Shown here: piece by piece, positions 44,757 to 57,435 of the stretch
Layout: the number at the start of each line of letters is the position of its first letter
Position numbering within the stretch: position 1 is the stretch's first letter
Assembly (NCBI GenBank): GCA_029531795.1
Contig: JAPEIS010000010.1
Span: forward strand, 744,001 to 808,000
Length of the DNA: 64,000 nt
Source of the DNA: Sclerotinia nivalis
Taxonomy: Eukaryota; Ascomycota; Leotiomycetes; Helotiales; Sclerotiniaceae
Reading direction: 5' to 3'
Made by a program: the position numbers and the translations under genes
Notes under the pieces: generated by a model
What the model was told of the DNA's origin: nothing
What the model saw: only the letters and a program-made list of their open reading frames with translations
Databases searched by the model: none

Positions 44757-45577
44757 TTGTGGGACATTGCTTTGGGCGTGAGGGGTGTATATACACAAGG
44801 ATGGTACATAAAAGCTTGGGTGCACTGAACTATGAACAGAAGAAATTGTTTATGGAAGAAAAAGGAATGGGAGGACGGATGTTACGATTAGCATGGCACG
44901 GCATGGTGGAAAGCATTGGAAGGAGTCTTGTTTTATATCACAAGCTACACAGCACGCATAGCAACTTTTGGATGCGAGGGAGTTATATCAAATAGAATAC
45001 TCTTCTCATGTTTTACTACGAAATGAAAATGTTTTGAATTTACGAAAATTCATTTGAAGACTTGCTTTAACAGTTTGAAATGTCAACGATTCACTGAAAA
45101 GCTCAAGCTCACTCACATAGGAAGTCCCCTGACTCCCCGGCCTCGGAGAAAAAATAGCATCTAAATTATGCATTTTTATGCTATAGAATGGGATTTATGA
45201 AATGAACTGTTGGGACCTTTTCCATCTTTAACAATCACGACGGCCATTTCTTATTCCAGTAAACAAATCACCAATTCCCCATTACTGAAGCAAGCAAGCA
45301 TTCACTGTGCATTTTACTAAGAAACCCTTCCTACAAAGCACATTTCTGATAAAAATTGGCGGTCCAATCGGACAATAACGGAAAAATATCCACGCTGGCT
45401 TTCAAACGGGTGGTTTACCCCGCCATTCCTCACGTCGTGGCTCCTCAAGCTAGATTGTCTGCTATTGCACGACAAATACATCCTATTACTTCGGATACTT
45501 CTAGTCAATTATCTACAACAACAAGAAGCTTTACCAATTCTACGAAACACTCGAAATTTCAGGAAAATAATTTCAAA
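44757..45577. other. upstream region of aminotransferase gene
   Basis: 45356-45577 is open in frame with the AGX1 ATG and reads as an Arg/Ser/Thr-rich, acidic-poor segment resembling a mitochondrial presequence, but contains no in-frame ATG (see finding). Nothing else recognised. Confidence 0.5.
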
Positions 45578-46872
45578 ATGTCGAATCAACCAGCTCATCC
45601 CACTTTGTTCATTCCAGGCCCAATCGAATTCGATGATGCGGTTTTACAGTCCATGAGCCATTATAGGTATGTACTTGCCATCGACTCCGTACAGAGGGGA
45701 CAGCTCGAGATGGAATAAACCACTGATATTATATCTAAATAGTGAGAGTCATGTCGGCGCCCCATTTGTAGCAGTATTCGGGGAAACACTTTCCATGCTC
45801 CGAAAGCTCTTCCAATCCACTGACCCCTCATCCCAACCCCTCGTTGTCTCCGGTTCCGGTACTCTTGGTTGGGATCTCGTCGCGGCCAATCTTGCGGAAC
45901 CAGGTGATGAGGTATTGGTTCTTCATACGGGCTATTTTGCAGATTCGTTCGCGGATTGTTTTGAAACTTATGGGGTGAAACCTACGCAATTGAAGGCCAA
46001 GATTGGTGAAAGACCTCAATTGGATGAGATTGAAAAGGCGTTGAAGGAGAAAAAGTATAAGTTGATTACGGTTACACATGTGGATACTTCGACGGGGGTC
46101 CTGAGTGAGTTGCAGAAATTGAGTGAGATGGTTCATCGTGTTTCTCCAGAGACTTTGGTTATCGTGGATGGTGTCTGTAGTGTGGGATGTGAGGAGATTG
46201 AGTTTGATAAGTGGGGGTTGGATGCTGTTATTACGGCGAGTCAGAAGGCAATTGGTTGTCCAGCTGGCCTCTCAATTTCGTACTATAGTGGTAAGGCGAT
46301 TGAGAGTTTCAAGGCTAGGAAGACTCCTCCTGGATCGTATTTTGCTTCGTTTAAGAATTGGTTGCCGAGTAAGTTTTACCTTCTTTAAGTCCTTACTCTC
46401 TGGATAGGAAAAAGCTAATATAAAAATAGTAATGCAAAACTACGAGGCCAAAAAGCCCTCCTACTTTGCCACTCCCTCTCCTCAACTTATCCACGCCTTG
46501 CACACCTCACTAACCCAAATCCTCTCTATTCCCCTCTCAGAGCGTTTCGCCAAGCACAAAGCCGCCTCTCAAAAGATCAAACAAGCAGTAGCGGATTTAG
46601 GTCTCAAGCAATTGGCATCTAATCCTGCAGATCAGGCAAGTGGTATGACAGCTATTTATCTTCCAGAAAATGTTAAGGCGGCGGAGTTATTGCCGAGTTT
46701 GGTGAAGAAGGGAGTCATTTTTGCGGGAGGGCTGCACAAGGAAATTGCGGCGAAGTATGTTAGGGTGGGTCATATGGGGGTTAGTGTTATGGGTGAGGGG
46801 AGAGGCGATGTAGAAAAAGCGATTGAGGCGTTGGGGGTGGGGTTGAAGGAGGCCGGGTATCAGAAGGCTTAG
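45578..46872 (+). CDS. AGX1: alanine-glyoxylate aminotransferase (385 aa)
   Basis: Exons 45578-45666, 45743-46368 and 46430-46872. A PLP-dependent class V (fold type I) aminotransferase that converts glyoxylate and alanine to glycine and pyruvate. Motifs: TLFIPGPIEFDD start, SESHVGAPF across intron 1, VVSGSGTLGWD (PLP phosphate loop), THVDTSTG, DGVCSVGCEEI (Asp that holds the PLP ring nitrogen) and ITASQKAIGCPAG with the Schiff-base Lys198. Length equals that of yeast Agx1. The C-terminus (GYQKA) is not a standard peroxisomal signal. ATG 45578 is the first in-frame ATG; a longer non-AUG form is possible. Confidence 0.93.
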
Positions 46873-49800
46873 GGATGGAGTTAGGGATTTGTAGATGGGT
46901 GGAAAGAAGGGTAGTATAGATACAGATGAATTGAGGTTGGTGTGATGGATTCTACGTAGATTGGCCGGTGTGGCTAGCTACATGGAAAACGAAAAAAAGC
47001 AAACTTTGGAATGCATATATATTGAAGAAAGAGATTTCATAAAGAAATCGTTGAACTTTGACCTTGTTGTGAGGTTAATGAGTGCTTGTACATATTTCCC
47101 ATTCTCCAAATGAAGATGAAAAGATATATAGAGTAATATTAATAAACTACTCGAATATTTATTGTATTGCGTTTTTTTTTTTGGAATACTACAAAGTAAA
47201 TCTTACTTTCCTTATACGTTTTCGAAAATAGGAGGGGAAGGGAGGCGAAGATACACTCACTATGTATATGATTGACTTAGCTATATTTAGCGATACTATA
47301 CTAGGTACCTAGTAAGATCTTATAGGTACCTCATCTCATCATGGTTCTCTGTCGTTGGGTAGTGGTAGTGGTGGGCTGTTGGTTTTTTGAGGTCAGTGTT
47401 TGGGGGTGGAGTTGGTTTTAGGATTAGTATTTTGGGGGTGGGACGGGGCGGGGGGATTGGCTAGGGGGGGGGGGGGGGCTAGGGGAACTAGGGGTTAGCG
47501 CTTGGTTTGGCTATTTAGGGGTTGGTTGGATTTCAATTAAGTAGGGTGTTTGGTTTGTTTGGTGGTCTGGTGGTTAGTTGGGTGGTTAGCTTGTGGAGGG
47601 ATGCGCTACAAGGTTGAAGAATGGAGGTTTGATGAGGGAGTAGAAAATAGGAGATGGGTCTTTTAGGGGGGGGGGGGAGGGAAGACAGGAAGAAAGGAAA
47701 AGGGGAAGAACGAGGATTGGCTTCAAGGTTTAAGGCTTGAGGTTTGAGAGAGATATGGAGGCTGGGAATTAAGGATATGGATATAGATATAGATATCGAG
47801 ATGAATGTTGAAGATTAAGAAGTTTTAATTTTCGCTAAGAGCTTGGGGGCTTGGCGTATACGTATGAGGTGTACTGATGGGTCAATCGATGAGAATTGAA
47901 GATTGAGAATTAGGTTGCTTATTGTATACTATGTAGTAGGGAGTGGAAAGATTAAGGTATTATGTTGTTGTATAGGAGGGGTCGAATGCATATGGAGTGT
48001 TGGTCAGGATGGATGACTTGAGATTGGGATTTGAAAGTTTAGTTTGAAGTCTGAATGAAGAGCGGAGCGGATGTGAAAGGGAGGGAATTTTTTTGGAGAG
48101 GAATGGGTGGAGTAATTTAGGTAGTGATATGCGATGTAGGTAGGTATTATCTACATATGTTTGATTAGTTCGCTCTCTAGCTCGATGCAAGTTATTAACT
48201 ATTAGAAAGGTACCTTGCGAGTCGCTGTATATCAACATGAGGCTTCATTCCTGGAAGTGAAAAATATTGTTGTTGTTACTTTTGTAGAATGTTTTCTAGC
48301 TTTCACGCGCCGATTGCGATGATCGTGTTGTGTAGATGGTGGATGATAGAATATTTGCGGGAGGATACATTTAAATACTTCTATCTGCGTTTCGGATTAT
48401 ATTGTTTTGTTCGATGTCCAAAAGGGTTGGGATATACTGAAGTTTTCCGTTGGTAAGGTATGTGGATAGAAAGGGAATCCTAATTGTAGGTGGTAAGCAT
48501 TGAATTGTGGCAGATACTTTGCATGCCTACAACTCGATGCGTGATACTGTAGACGTTTGGAGTTGGAGAACAAGGGATGTATATGTATATACGATTCAGC
48601 TAATGCTGAGGTCATTCATACTTAATTACGGTAGATACACCTATGTTGGATTTTTGCAGCGTCTTGGTCTTTCAAACACAGCTCTCCAGGAGATTAAGCG
48701 CCATTTTATCTACTCTCTCCCTGCACTCCAACTCCGTCACTTTATTTTTTGAGGAAGTAGTTGTGGAGAATCAGAGAGATAATTTAATTTTCTCTGAAAT
48801 GTTGGCGCACTTATGAAATAGGCTTTCGTGTGTGAATGTCAAATACTTGATGGAAGGAAAAGAGATGAAAATGAGTGCAAAGGAGAATCTCGGTAGGGAC
48901 TTATTTGTTTTCTGTAGAAGGTCTTCGTTCAATCTCCTCGTGTTTATGTCGCTGAAGTAGAAAGAATTACTTTTTAATTGAAGTCAATGGTTGAAACTGT
49001 ATACATGTCCTCGGGGAATGACATTATGTCGTTGTTCGGTGCATTTGTTGTCATCATCTTGGGGAATAGATTGATCCAGTCTTATGGAGTTTTCCCTCCA
49101 GTGTTAGAGAGGCTTTGTGATTGTCCTGATTGATGGGTACTGTTTGTATTTGATATTTGCGTTTGCGTTGATATGGCGTTTAAAACCGATACAACCTCTG
49201 TTCGTGGCAACCTCGAACATCCCGTTGCATCTCATACTGAATGCGATTGTGACAACCATAGATTTGAAGCTTCCGTCTTAGTTTCCGCCTTTCCACAACC
49301 AATTTGCATCATCTCAACTTCTCATCCTTTTCCAATTACATGAACTTGCTTTGATTTCCAAATGGCGTTCCTCTTGAGGCCAATTCTTAATGCAATGCTA
49401 TTGCTAGTTTTCTCTAGTATTCGACAAACAGAGTATTTACCTCCAGCACCGCCGCATAGAGCCTGGAGTAACCAGAAAAGAAAGCTCTTAGTCTCGTGCG
49501 AGAACAATATTTTCCCCGAAAGTCTATTGGACAATAAACTTCATGTACCAGTGATACGAACTAGGAAATCATTGGTTCGGAAACTTTAGACACAATGCGG
49601 AAGATTGTATGGAAGTCTCAGCTTGCCCAAGATCCTGCATTCAATAACTTCTTAGGCAGAAATATGATATGTCAGAATTAAAATATGTGAATGGATTTGG
49701 ATGTGGAACCCTTTCGGAATATCTAGTAATACCTAGACATCATATCTACTTCATGAAATTTGGATGCTTTAATCACTTGAATTGGTTTCATGACACCATA

Positions 49801-50643
49801 ACTTAATTATGAATAGATGTGAGTGAAGTATGTGAAGTATGTGAAGTATGTGAAGTATGTGAAGTATGTGAAGTATGTGAAGTATGTGAAGTATGTGAAG
49901 TATGTGAAGTATGTGAAGTATGTGAAGTATGTGATGTAAGGTGCAAGGTAAAATACCGGTACAAGAAACTCGAGGGGTATACTGAGTATATGCAATTTCC
50001 CATTCATCACCCGCAAAAGAGAATCAATGGGCATGTTGATATGCAATTTTTGAGGTACAGCACCAGGACAAGGGAACGGAGGGGCAGACTGAGAACACAA
50101 GTACAGTTCTTTCATTCGCCAACGACACAGAGAGTATAGCTATAGGGGCATATGGAGTATATGCAGTTTTCTCGTTCATGACTCTACCATGGCCTATAGG
50201 TGTTTGTAAGATAGGTATATCCACAGTGGAGCGACTATAACTTGGTAAGGAAAAGAATAGTGGTAAACAATATTGGTTAAGGTTAAGAATTGTATCGAAT
50301 TTGATTGAATACCCTCGAAGCTACGGAATACACGGGTACAAAGCCAAAGCGGCTAAAGAAATCCGAACAAAATTTTAGGTATAATCACATGACCCTTCAA
50401 TTTACCGATCGGTGTTGGAGTCTCCGAGAGAATCCCTCCTCTTAGTGGGGCACAAAGCACTTTGAACATGCGGCTGGGTCCGACAATCTTCAACTTGACA
50501 TTTTCAAACAACTTCAAATCATACCATCAAGCTCTTTTCTACAGTTTATTGTAACAGCGCAAGCTGCACGAAAGGATATCGAAAGCCCATCGCTTATCTC
50601 TTGAAGGCAGGATAGGGTATTATTCCTAAATCAAGCTGCAAAG
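46873..50643. other. 3.8 kb gene-poor region
   Basis: Poly-G runs near 47465-47479 and 47671-47680, the 9-bp array at 49825-49932, and AT-rich sequence. One 75-codon ORF (49362-49589) begins with a hydrophobic stretch and could be a small gene, but has no recognisable family. The last ~250 bp are the CRM1 promoter and leader. Confidence 0.5.
49825..49932. repeat. 9-bp minisatellite GAAGTATGT x12
   Basis: Twelve perfect GAAGTATGT units. Because the unit is a multiple of three, it is open in several frames on both strands, which creates spurious repetitive ORFs. Confidence 0.95.
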
Positions 50644-53600
50644 ATGGCTGTCACCATTGAAGAGCTTGACGCGACTGTCAAGACCTTCTATGAAGGTCGC
50701 GGTGAGGCTGTGAGTATACACTATCTATCCAAACGATCTATTTATCTTGGAGCTCCTTTACTGATGCGTTCATGTTATAGCAAAAAGCCGCACAGGCTGC
50801 AATGAATCAGGTACGACTTCTTTATGCGCCGAAAATCTTCTCGTTCAATATCGCCATCGATACTGATATGAAGTATAGTTCAAGGAGGATCCGGATGCGT
50901 GGTTATTAGTAGATAAGATATTACAAGAGTCTACATATCCGCAAGCCAAATGTTGGTCAACGTCCCCCAGCACTCTACATACTTTTCGCTGACAAATTAT
51001 AAGATTTGGGTTTGCAAGTGCTAGATCATGTTATCATGACAAGGTGGAGGGTTCTGCCTAGAGAGCAGTGTCAAGGTACACACAAGATGTGTTCATCCCC
51101 GCTAAGGAGTGCCATACTGATCTGTTCCAGGTATTCGAAATTTTGTCGTTGGTTTCATTATACAATGTTCCGGATCGGAAGAATCTCTCAGGTCCCAGAG
51201 AGTCCTTTTAAACAAATTGAACCTCGTCCTCGTTTCTATCTTAAAGCAAGAATGGCCTCATAACTGGCCTACTTTTATCAACGAGATCATATCCTCCTGC
51301 CATACCAGTTTGTCGATATGCGAGAATAACATGTCGATTTTGAGATTATTATCGGAGGAGGTCTTTGACTACTCGGCGGACCAAATGACCTCTGCCAAGA
51401 CGAAGAACTTGAAGACGACAATGTGTGCAGAGTTTTCATCTATCTTTCAACTTTGCAATGAAGTCCTGAATAGCGCCACCCAAGAAAGTTTGATCAAGGC
51501 TACTCTCGAGACGCTTCTTCGATTCTTTAACTGGATTCCTCTCGGCTATATTTTCGAGACGACCGTTATCGATACACTCAGGGAAAGATTTTTGGAGATG
51601 CCCGAATTCAGAAATGTCACATTGAAGTGTTTGACAGAGATTGGTGGACTCCAGACTGGCACCGGGAACAACTATGACGAGAAGTTGGTTCAAATGTTTA
51701 CCGAAGTTTTGACCACAATTTCCAAGATAATCCCCTTAACTCTCGACCTCAAGAGCACATATAATTCAAGTAATTCCAAGGACCAAGAATTTATCCAGAA
51801 CCTGGCCCTTTTCTTGTGCAACTTCTTTTCTTCCCACCTGACCGTAAGCGTACTCTGCCCCTTCTCTTTCTAGATGAATTCTAACTCTCTCAATAGCTCA
51901 TAGAGAATCTACCGAACCGCGATTTCCTCACCCATGGTCATTTTTACCTTATTCGAATTTCCCAAATCGAAGACCGAGAAATCTTCAAGATCTGTTTAGA
52001 ATACTGGACTAGACTTGTTCAAGAGTTGTACGATGAACAACAGTCACTACCAATTGGAGACGTTAACCCACTCGTTGGAATGGGTGTCGGCGGTATATTA
52101 AATCCTGGCGCGCCAAACCCAAGTTTACTCGCGAACTACCCTCTCCGGAAACACAAGTACAATGAAGTGCTTTCGAACTTGCGAGTCGTCATGATCGAGA
52201 AAATGGTCAGACCCGAGGAGGTATTGATTGTTGAGAACGATGAGGGTGAGATTGTTCGTGAATTCGTCAAGGAGAGCGACACAATCCAACTGTACAAGAC
52301 AACCAGAGAGTGCTTGGTTTACCTCACCCATTTGGATGTAGTCGACACCGAGAACATCATGACCGAGAAGTTATCTCGACAAGTTGATGGTACCGAATGG
52401 TCTTGGGCAAATTGTAATACTTTGTGCTGGGCTATTGGATCCATCTCCCTTGCCATGAACGAAGAGACCGAGAAACGTTTCTTGGTTACCGTCATCAAGG
52501 ATTTACTCGGCTTGACTGAAATGAAACGAGGAAAAGACAACAAAGCCGTGGTTGCCAGTAACATTATGTATATCGTTGGTCAATATCCACGATTTTTGAA
52601 GGCTCACTGGAAATTCTTGAAGACGGTCGTTAACAAGTTATTTGAGTTCATGCACGAATCCCACGAGGGTGTTCAAGACATGGCTTGTGACACGTTCATC
52701 AAGATCGCTAGACAGTGCAAGCGTCACTTTGTTGCTTTACAACCTGGCGAATCGGAACCATTCATTGAGGAAATTGTCAGAACCATGCGCAAGATTACTT
52801 GTGACCTATCCCCACAGCAAGTACACACTTTCTACGAGGCATGCGGTTATATGATTGCAGCTCAACCACAGAAGAATTCTCAAGAACGACTAATTGGCGA
52901 ATTGATGTCATATCCGAACGCCGCTTGGGATGCCATTATTGCTCAAGCAAATACTGATCCTCAAATTCTTCAAGATGCTGATACCATCAAGGTCATCGGT
53001 AATGTTATGAAAACTAACGTTTCTGCTTGCTCCTCGATTGGAAGCTACTTCTATCCTCAAATTGGGCGGATTTACCTTGATATGTTGTCTATGTACAAGG
53101 CAACAAGCACAATGATTTCTGAAGCAGTTGCAAATGAGGGTAAGTGGTTCTCTCATACCTTTTTTATTCCGCGATACTAATTTGTAATAGGCGAAATTGC
53201 CACCAAAATGCCTAGGGTGCGAGGTTTGAGAACTATCAAGAAGGAAATTCTCAAGCTCATCGAAACATTTGTTGAGAAGTCTGATGATCTTGAGATGGTA
53301 CGAAGCAATATCGTTCCAGCTCTTCTCGAAGCAGTCCTTGTCGACTACAACCGCAATGTGCCAGGTGCCCGTGATGCCGAAGTCCTCAAGGTCATGTCTG
53401 TTATTATAACAAAGCTTTCTGTACGTTGGACCCCATATCGCTCGAAATATTCAGTGGTGCATACCCTTTCTTTCTTTAATCTCCTTGTTCTGGAGATATA
53501 TCCAGCATTTACTAACATCCAACACAGGGCCTCATGGAAGATCAAGTGCCAAACATCATGTCAAATGTTTTTGAATGCACTTTGGAAATGATCAACAAGG

Positions 53601-54391
53601 ATTTCTCAGAATTTCCTGAACATCGTGTCGAGTTTTTCAGCCTACTCCGCGCAATCAATCTCCATTGCTTCCCTGCACTCCTCAAACTCGACAACAGACA
53701 ATTCAAATTTGTCATTGACTCTTGCATGTGGGCTAGCAAGCATGACAACAGAGAGGTCGAACATGCTGGCCTTAATATGTGTTTGGAGTTGATCACCAAC
53801 ATCGCAGAAACGGATCCTGCAACTTCTAGCGCCTTCTTCCAACAATTCTTCGTTCCAATTCTCCAAGATGTGTTCTTTGTACTTACCGATACCGATCACA
53901 AAGCTGGTTTCAAGTCACAAGCAACTTTGTTGGCAAGGATGTTCTACTTTGTCTACCCGGCTGATGGTACTGCACCGAAAATCCAAATGCCAATCTTTGT
54001 TCAGGATCAAGCTCCACCAGGAGCAAGTAACAAAGATTTCCTCACAAACTTTGTGGCTACTTTGTTGCAGAATGCATTCCCTAATCTTCAAGCGTAAGTC
54101 AATACCCTTTACCCTCTCCGCTATCAATTTACGTTACTAAACCATTTTAGACCTCAGATTCAAGCCTTCGTCGAGGGTCTTTTTACACTCAACCATTCCC
54201 TCGATCGATTCAAACTTAACTTGAGAGACTTCTTGATCTCATTGAAGGAGTTTGCTGGAGACAACACGGAGCTTTATGCCGATGAGAAAGAGACAGCTGA
54301 AAGAGACGCCAAGGCCGCAGAACGTGAACGTCTATCCAAGGTCGGAGGGCTCATCAAGCCTGCTGAACTTGATGATGAAGATGAGTTGTGA
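50644..54391 (+). CDS. CRM1: exportin-1 (Crm1/Xpo1), nine exons, 1077 aa
   Basis: Exons 50644-50709, 50781-50810, 50879-50951, 51004-51075, 51131-51843, 51897-53139, 53191-53420, 53528-54093 and 54151-54391; all phases agree. Karyopherin that exports leucine-rich-NES cargo with RanGTP through nuclear pores. The N-terminal importin-beta region ([29 protein letters not shown]) and the central conserved region are clear ([52 protein letters not shown]). The NES-groove residue that is Cys in leptomycin-sensitive proteins (human Cys528) is Thr525 here ([11 protein letters not shown]), as in S. cerevisiae, so natural leptomycin B resistance is expected. The four 5' introns are crowded into the first 500 bp. 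The protein ends in a helical acidic tail ([10 protein letters not shown]). Confidence 0.97.
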
Positions 54392-55413
54392 CTTGATGAG
54401 GAGCTACGGATCGACCACGCACGACCAGAAAACCCACCCTCAGATCAAGGACGCCGAATCATCTATAATGCCAATAAACTTGATGGTTGGGACGTTTACG
54501 ATCTTTGAACAACTTTCCATACACATCTAGCAGGACAAACTACGGTCCGATCTGGATAATGATATTTTTCCTTACTTTTCGCCCAATGATATCACATACT
54601 CAGGAGCGATTTTGCTACCTAAGTGGAGTTACTACGAAGGACCAGAATGATATTGTTTTCTGAAAAGTTATTTTTCTGTTTAGATTCAATTCTCCGATGA
54701 ACATCGTGAGGCGACACAATAGGCATTTGCGAAGCAATTTTTCATTTTCTCGATACCTCTGAATTTATGAGACACATTGTGCATGTGTCAGTGGTGGGGG
54801 AAGTTTGAGCAATTTTAAGGAATTGGGCGAATTGAAATGGGAATCAGATACGACATATGACAAAAATGCAGGAGCATTTTCAGATTCAGATATCACAATG
54901 AATATGGTATTAAGGAATCATGAAGTTTTGCAATGTGAACACTTTTATTTTTTTATATTTTTTTTTACAAAGTATCTTGTAAGTATTCCTATTACTAAAA
55001 TGTAAAGGTTCTTCGATGCAATTAGTCAGATTGATCGATTGACCAATGAAGACTCAAAAAATTACACGTGCATCTATTATTAGTAACAATCACAGTGACC
55101 TTCCCTTCTTGCATTTTCTGCGTCAGCCATAAATCCTTCAGTACAACGGTTGTACCTGGGTTAAGGAAACTAGGAAGCTTCCGCATCTTTAACTTCAGGC
55201 AGATTGCATCACTTATTGGTTTATTATCTTTTGCTAATACGGTCTCTTGATTATGGATAAATGCATTAAGTGTATACTAACTAGCACACATATCGCCTTG
55301 AGCAAGGAAGTATATGTCCACTATATTACCCCTCGAGCTGTACATTGTTCATGTTTTTTTCTTCTTCTTATTTTTCTGTTTCACGTCATTTACATTATTT
55401 CCAGTCATTAGTG
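54392..55413. other. intergenic, CRM1 3' side to 55414 gene promoter
   Basis: AT-rich; no gene, RNA or repeat recognised. Confidence 0.5.
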
Positions 55414-57156
55414 ATGTCTTTAGGAAATTTTATCACAGTAGTCTGTTTCTTCGGTCTTACGATCGCTCAAAGTAGTACATATGTCAATCAAACAACGTGT
55501 AATGGCAACACATACACGTATCAAGAGTTAGGAGGTTATGGGTTCATTCCTGGGACCGCTCGTGATAAGTTTGGGGATACGATTGGAGGGATTGGAAGTT
55601 CTATTGCGATGGATAGCAAGACGTGGACTAAGTTGAGTAATGGAAGTTATACGGGAGTGCTGTGGACCTTGCCGGATAGAGGATGGTTGGTTGTTTCTCT
55701 TAGGCTTCAGAAAGAAATTAAATAGAGAGTACTGATGCGCATAATAGGAATACGGAGGGTACACTCAATTACCAAGCTCGAGTGCATAAATTCGATATCC
55801 TTTTTACTCCTATGCCTAGTGCAACGGTAGCCAATCCTTCAGGAAACAATTTGGTGTTTAAGTATATTGATACGGTACTTTTCTATGGACCTGATGGTAC
55901 ACCAACAACGGGGTTGGATGCTGATGGATCGGGGCATTTAAGTTATAAGGGCTTTCCAGACTTACCGGTTGCGACGTATACAGGTGATGGTTTTGGGAAT
56001 GATGGGACTGGCGGAAGGAGGATATCGGTCGATTCCGAGGGTCTAGCTCTTGATGGCTCGGGCGGCTTCTGGATTAGTGATGAATATGTATGTCCTGGGC
56101 TTCCAAATACCAGTATTGGTCTAACCATCCACTAGGGCCCCTATATCTACCACTTTAACTCCTCTGGCACCATGATCTCCGCCATCCGACCACCAGATGC
56201 CTTCATACCCATGCGTAACGGTAGCGAATCCTTCTCTGCCGACTCCCCATACTATTACCCCGATCAAGGTTCCGGCGACGACGTATCACCAGCTGATAAT
56301 CCTACCGGTAGAGGTAACAACCATGGATTTGAAGGCCTCAGCATATCTGCCGATGGAAAAACTCTTTATACTCTCCTCCAAGCAGCGAATAACCAAGAAG
56401 GCGGCTTGAAAAAACAAAACGAGCGCTATACCCGCTTTCTCTCATACGATATCTCGGATCCGAACAATCCTGTGTATCTGAGCGAATACGTAGTCCCTCT
56501 CCCTCTTTGGACCGATCCAACAGCTAGCAAAAGTAAAAATCCGAAAGTTGCTGCGCAGTCTGAAATTTATGCTTTGCCCAATGGACAATTCTTGGTCCTA
56601 GCGAGGGATTCCGGGGCGGGAAATGGTCAGAGTAGTACGCTTAGTATCTATAGACAGATTGATGTTTTTGATATCTCTAATGCGACGGATATCAAGGGGG
56701 AAAAGTATGATTGTGCGACTTGTTCAATCGCTAGTACGACGGGAGTGCTGGTTAATGGAATTGTGACGGCGGCATATTGTGGGTGGTTGGATTTTAACGA
56801 TAATAAGGAGCTAGGTAGGTTTGGGGTACATAATGGAGGGAATACGGATAAAGGGCTGTTGAATGAGAAGTGGGAGAGTATTGCTGTTGTACCTGTTGAT
56901 GGGGCTGATGGAGCAGATGGCGAATGGGTAAGTTTCCGTCTTGTAGGAGGGTATGAGAGGATAGAAGCTAATGTGATGGATTCATTAGTATGTTTTTAGC
57001 TTGAGCGATAACGATTTCATCACACAAAATGGGTATTTGGAGGGGGGGAATTTCGCTTATAGTGATCAGAGTGGATATAATCTCGATAGCCAGGCTTTGG
57101 TGTTTAAGGTTCAGATCCCAACGCGTGGAATGGTTGAAGAGAAGGTTAGGGATTGA
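55414..57156 (+). CDS. secreted phytase-like-domain esterase (523 aa)
   Basis: Exons 55414-55685, 55748-56087, 56136-56927 and 56989-57156. Signal peptide ~1-19 (MSLGNFITVVCFFGLTIA), then the 'esterase-like activity of phytase' fold: GGYGFIPGTARDKFGDTIGG, LPDRGW-NTEGTLNYQ (joined across intron 1), SVDSEGLALDGSGGFWISDEY-GPYIYHF (across intron 2), NNHGFEGLSISADGKTLY and FSLSDNDFITQNGYL after intron 3. Several N-glycosylation sequons. Family members are secreted beta-propeller-like hydrolases whose substrates are mostly unproven, so phytase activity should not be assumed. The downstream ATG (55414) is chosen over 55351 because it places the signal peptide at the N-terminus. Confidence 0.85.
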
Positions 57157-57435
57157 AATGGAGCGGGAGGGGGTGAAAGGGAGAGAGGGGTGAGGTGTGG
57201 GGAGGGAAAAGGGTGAGTGTGAAGCGAATCCTTAGTTTATAGACTAAATTGGTTAATTTATACTGGATTTCGGCAGGTTTTTAATGAAGAGTGTGGTTTT
57301 TTGAGGGTTAGTGATACGTTAGTGTGGTTTTGAGGGGAAGTATAGATGTAAAAGCAACGATTTCTTTTGGATTTGGTAACAAATGCACTTAAATACATGG
57401 AGGGAGCTAACTTCCATCGTTCTCTGAGTATTCCT

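Noticed and set aside
49803..50139. Repetitive Glu-Val-Cys or Thr-Tyr-Phe ORFs on both strands
   Set aside because: The 9-bp repeat stays open in several frames; these are artefacts of the minisatellite.
52716..52718. CRM1 Cys592 as the leptomycin-B target cysteine
   Set aside because: The NES-groove target aligns with [11 protein letters not shown] (Thr525); Cys592 belongs to a different conserved helix.
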